This document shows, one piece after another, positions 6,061-8,527 of a DNA stretch of 8,527 nt. The first letter of the stretch is position 1. Every line of letters begins with the position of its first letter. The notes beneath the pieces were generated by a model, which searched no databases, had not been told where the DNA came from, and was given only the letters and a program-made list of their open reading frames with translations. Source of the DNA: Spirochaetales bacterium (GTDB lineage: Bacteria > Spirochaetota > Spirochaetia > B11-G9). The position numbers and the translations under genes were made by a program. The DNA lies in contig JALTGJ010000318.1 in assembly GCA_027077185.1 (NCBI GenBank), forward strand, positions 1 through 8,527, in the 5' to 3' direction.

Positions 6061-6948
6061 ATGAAATTCAAATTAGTATTAAAAACTCTTATTCCCGTTT
6101 TTATTATATCTGTTTTTTTTACAGCATGTGCCACAGGCCCTAAACCTTTAGAATCGTCAGTTGTTGAAGCTGCGACCACTCCTATGGTTGAACAGGTAAA
6201 AAATGAACCGGTTAAAATTGTTACAACGGTTTTTTATCCCGTTAAGGAGGAATCTTATTTTGGAGATGGGACCAAAGATGAGTATAGAATTTTTACTTAT
6301 AATGATGATGGAACATTGTTATTGAAAGAGGAACTGTTTAGTTCTGATGATCAGCTTCAGGAATCAATTGTTAGTGAATATTCCAGCTCAGAATTGTACA
6401 TAAGAAGGTTTTATGGTTCTGATGGTAAGTTAAAATCCTATGAGAAGATTGCAGTGGATTCTGAAGGTAATATTTTAAAGAATGAAAAATATGATAATAA
6501 AGATAAACTTCAGTCAATATCAGCATATGAATATAAGGATGGGCAAAAGACTTCCTGGAAAGTTTACAATTCTACCAATAGTCTTCTTAGTACGACAAAT
6601 TATCTGTATACAGGTAATTTACTTACCAGAATAGAAAGTCTTAGTCCCGGGGGGGATCTGGAGGAGTACTTTGTTCTAAAATATAATTCAGACGGATTGT
6701 TGGTGGAAAATACTCATTTTAATACAGATGGTAAAATTGAAGATTCAAAGACTTTTAAATATAAAGATGGTTTTCTCTCCATGGAAGAACAGCACAGAAA
6801 GAATGGATCTGTTTCCCGAAAAGTTATGTACCAGAATGATGAAAATGGAAATCATGTCGAAACTGTATTTATGGATGCAGGTGATAATGTCCAGGAGCGT
6901 TTGGTAAGAGTTTATGAAAGTAGAGAAGAGATTAGCTATGAAAAATAA
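6061..6948 (+). CDS. Lipoprotein built of tandem YD/MORN-like repeats
   Basis: A 295-residue protein. The N-terminus is a lipoprotein signal peptide: basic start, hydrophobic core, then lipobox F-T-A-C with lipidated Cys23. The +2 residue is Ala, so sorting to the outer membrane is possible by proteobacterial rules, which may not hold here. After a Pro/Val/Glu-rich linker (about 24-60), residues 80-286 are almost wholly tandem repeats of about 25 residues, each opening with an aromatic residue and shaped like Y-x-x-D-G-x-L, six or so residues, then another D-G/N-K-L and an alternating strand. Opening residues fall at 80, 107, 132 (Val), 158, 183, 208, 234, 257 and 285. The pattern resembles YD/RHS or YwqK-type MORN repeats, which form beta arrays; no toxin or enzyme domain follows. 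The stop overlaps HEAT protein B by 11 bases, so the two are translationally coupled and may act together. Function unknown. Confidence 0.82.
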   Translation: MKFKLVLKTLIPVFIISVFFTACATGPKPLESSVVEAATTPMVEQVKNEPVKIVTTVFYPVKEESYFGDGTKDEYRIFTYNDDGTLLLKEELFSSDDQLQESIVSEYSSSELYIRRFYGSDGKLKSYEKIAVDSEGNILKNEKYDNKDKLQSISAYEYKDGQKTSWKVYNSTNSLLSTTNYLYTGNLLTRIESLSPGGDLEEYFVLKYNSDGLLVENTHFNTDGKIEDSKTFKYKDGFLSMEEQHRKNGSVSRKVMYQNDENGNHVETVFMDAGDNVQERLVRVYESREEISYEK

Positions 6949-8143
6949 ATTACTTAAGTTTATATCTATTACTACAGTACTAATTCTTGTTGCTTCTGCC
7001 TTACCCGCTAATGAGGTATCCGCAGTGTGGACAAGATTGTTTAGACGAGCTGGAAGTTTATCACAAAAGTCTTCCATTATGGCAAATATTGTAGAACAGC
7101 ACAATCGGGATATGGTTCCTGTTTTAATGGAGGCTTTAGCGGAGCAGGTAGGCGGACTTGAAAATACCGGGGATGTTACTGCCAGGTTTGAGACTGCAGA
7201 TTATACAAAAATGATTGTAAAAGAACTGGGCAGGTTAAAAGCAAATGAAGCTGCACCTCTTATTATACAGATTGTAGAAAATACGGATGAACCTTTTTTA
7301 AAAGGTGAAGCAATAATAGCTCTTGGAAAGATAGGCGCCAGACAGTATACAGATAAATTGAATATTATGCTTCGGAATTTAAATTTTAATTTAGGTGATA
7401 TCCAGGATCAGCGAAAAAATGAAATTGTTGCTTATTCACTTGTACTTGCTTTAGAGAGGCTTAAGCAGCCGGAAAGTTACTCCCCCTTATTTTTTGCATC
7501 TACAGGGTGGTATTCTTCGGGAAGTGGTGTAAGAGCAAAGGCCAGTGAGGCTATGCATAATATTCTTGATGATCCAACAGATCAGCTTATGAAGATTCTT
7601 GTTGAAAATAAAGCTTATGATATTAAACTTGCAGCCTTATCAGCCGGTTCCAGGTCCAAAGCGAGTGCTGAAAATAAATCTGGCCTTGCCGTTGCTGCAC
7701 TAAAGCAGGGGCTTCTGGCATCCCCAAAAAATCCAACCGAATCTATCCAGTTAAAACGACTGCGTGTTTTGGCTTTAAACCTTCTGGAATCCTCTTCTTC
7801 CAAACCTGCAGAGGCTATTCCTTATATGGCAAAAATGCTGGTTCAGTACAGGACTGACCGCTTGTATGATATTGATGAAATGATAGATTTATTTGAAGCT
7901 TTTGGTACATTCCCCAGTGATGAAAGTGTTAAGGCTCAAATAGAGTTTTTGGCATATTTAACGGATAGAAAAGAAAGTGGAAGGGTGATTGATCTAAGAA
8001 TTTCCAAGTCCTCAATTATTGCTATTGGTAATACCGGGAATCCATTGGGTTTTGAGCAATTAACAAATGTTGAATATTCTGACTCCTGGGAAAATTCAGT
8101 AAAACGTGAAGCAAAAAACGCACTAACTAAATTAAAGAAATAA
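6938..8143 (+). CDS. Exported HEAT-repeat protein B
   Basis: A 401-residue protein. The start chosen is the ATG at 6938, preceded by AGAAGAG seven bases upstream and giving a clean signal peptide (MKNKLLKFISITTVLILVAS, cleavage after Ala24 or Ala29); ATG at 6914 is in frame but adds eight charged residues. No lipobox Cys, so probably periplasmic. The mature part is helical with HEAT-like pairs, clearest at 90-135 (VKELGRLKANEAAPLIIQI, GEAIIALGKIGARQYTDKL), 200-222, 273-303 and 355-401. Residues about 120-222 and 340-401 align with HEAT protein A with few gaps, including ends of the form VK(K/R)xAxxAL. The start lies inside the lipoprotein gene (11-base overlap), so it depends on that gene's translation. 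Role unknown; HEAT solenoids usually bind protein partners, and the coupled lipoprotein is the natural first candidate. Confidence 0.8.
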   Translation: MKNKLLKFISITTVLILVASALPANEVSAVWTRLFRRAGSLSQKSSIMANIVEQHNRDMVPVLMEALAEQVGGLENTGDVTARFETADYTKMIVKELGRLKANEAAPLIIQIVENTDEPFLKGEAIIALGKIGARQYTDKLNIMLRNLNFNLGDIQDQRKNEIVAYSLVLALERLKQPESYSPLFFASTGWYSSGSGVRAKASEAMHNILDDPTDQLMKILVENKAYDIKLAALSAGSRSKASAENKSGLAVAALKQGLLASPKNPTESIQLKRLRVLALNLLESSSSKPAEAIPYMAKMLVQYRTDRLYDIDEMIDLFEAFGTFPSDESVKAQIEFLAYLTDRKESGRVIDLRISKSSIIAIGNTGNPLGFEQLTNVEYSDSWENSVKREAKNALTKLKK

Positions 8144-8226
8144 AACCCACGTAGAGACGCCCATGTAAAGACGCCCACGTAGAGACGCCCTAATAGGGCG
8201 TCTCTACGTGGGCGTCTTTACGTGGG
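8129..8226 (-). terminator. Likely intrinsic terminator of pta using the palindrome
   Basis: Read on the minus strand, the pta stop codon is followed at once by the long GC-rich stem, then by TTTTATTTCTTTAATTT (8145-8129), a T-rich tract suited to factor-independent termination. In the plus direction no T-run follows the stem, so termination of HEAT B would be less typical, although so long a stem could still halt polymerase or protect the mRNA end. Confidence 0.6.
8146..8226. repeat. Nested palindrome of 14-bp units (three direct, two inverted)
   Basis: Three direct units run CCCACGTAGAGACG (8146-8159), CCCATGTAAAGACG (8160-8173) and CCCACGTAGAGACG (8174-8187), then CCC, a TAATA loop (8191-8195), GGG, and two inverted units CGTCTCTACGTGGG (8199-8212) and CGTCTTTACGTGGG (8213-8226). 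Positions 8160-8190 and 8196-8226 pair as a 31-bp stem with one T/G wobble (8164). The outermost left unit has no partner of its own but can pair with the last right unit by looping out the middle. The element is GC-richer than its surroundings and fills the gap between the HEAT B stop (8141-8143) and the pta stop (8227-8229). Palindromes with a GTAGAGACG core recur as dispersed repeats in several bacterial phyla, from memory and unchecked. Confidence 0.9.

Positions 8227-8527
<301 letters not shown>

Noticed and set aside
6914..6937. Upstream in-frame ATG for HEAT protein B
   Set aside because: It adds eight mostly charged residues before the signal peptide; the ATG at 6938 has a better purine-rich site at proper spacing. 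Not fully excluded.
6745..7104. 119-residue minus-strand open frame over the lipoprotein/HEAT B junction
   Set aside because: Antisense to two supported genes and without recognisable features.
8146..8226. CRISPR array suggested by evenly spaced short repeats
   Set aside because: Units are 14 bp, directly adjacent without spacers and arranged as a palindrome; no cas gene in the window.

Overview
The window is low-GC, tightly packed bacterial chromosome with housekeeping and envelope genes and no phage, plasmid or insertion-sequence genes. The mix suggests a spirochaete (Spirochaetia/Treponema-like): a membrane-anchored PilZ protein with the spirochaete-type N-terminal region, a short ComEC lacking the beta-lactamase domain, exported HEAT-repeat proteins and a lipoprotein with a loose lipobox. 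This assignment is an inference from protein style; no marker in the window proves it.

Layout. The left 1.16 kb is read on the minus strand: a CPBP/CAAX-type intramembrane protease (454-1158), then an exported TlpA-like thioredoxin cut by the left edge (1-380). A 117-bp divergent intergenic region (1159-1275) with overlapping promoter candidates separates these from a plus-strand run: PilZ protein (1276-2325), exported HEAT-repeat protein A (2345-3529), comEC (3570-5030) and rsmA (5067-5936), with gaps of 19, 40 and 37-or-fewer bases. After a 124-bp spacer with a promoter candidate and a small GC-rich hairpin come a repeat-built lipoprotein (6061-6948) and exported HEAT-repeat protein B (6938-8143), which overlap by 11 bases. 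The right edge carries the C-terminal third or less of pta on the minus strand (8227-8527), convergent with HEAT B.

Working together. The plus-strand genes join second-messenger sensing (PilZ, cyclic di-GMP), the DNA-uptake channel (ComEC), 16S rRNA maturation (RsmA) and three exported proteins of unknown job. HEAT A and HEAT B look like colinear paralogues, though they lie in different transcription units.

Most notable signals: (1) an 81-bp nested palindrome of 14-bp units that fills the whole space between the stop codons of HEAT B and pta; (2) the paralogous HEAT pair, one partnered with PilZ and the other with a lipoprotein; (3) the lipoprotein's seven or eight tandem ~25-residue repeats. 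I found no RNA gene, CRISPR array or integrated element. I cannot claim a clearly new defence or mobile system here; the HEAT/lipoprotein/PilZ neighbourhood is the best candidate for undescribed biology.
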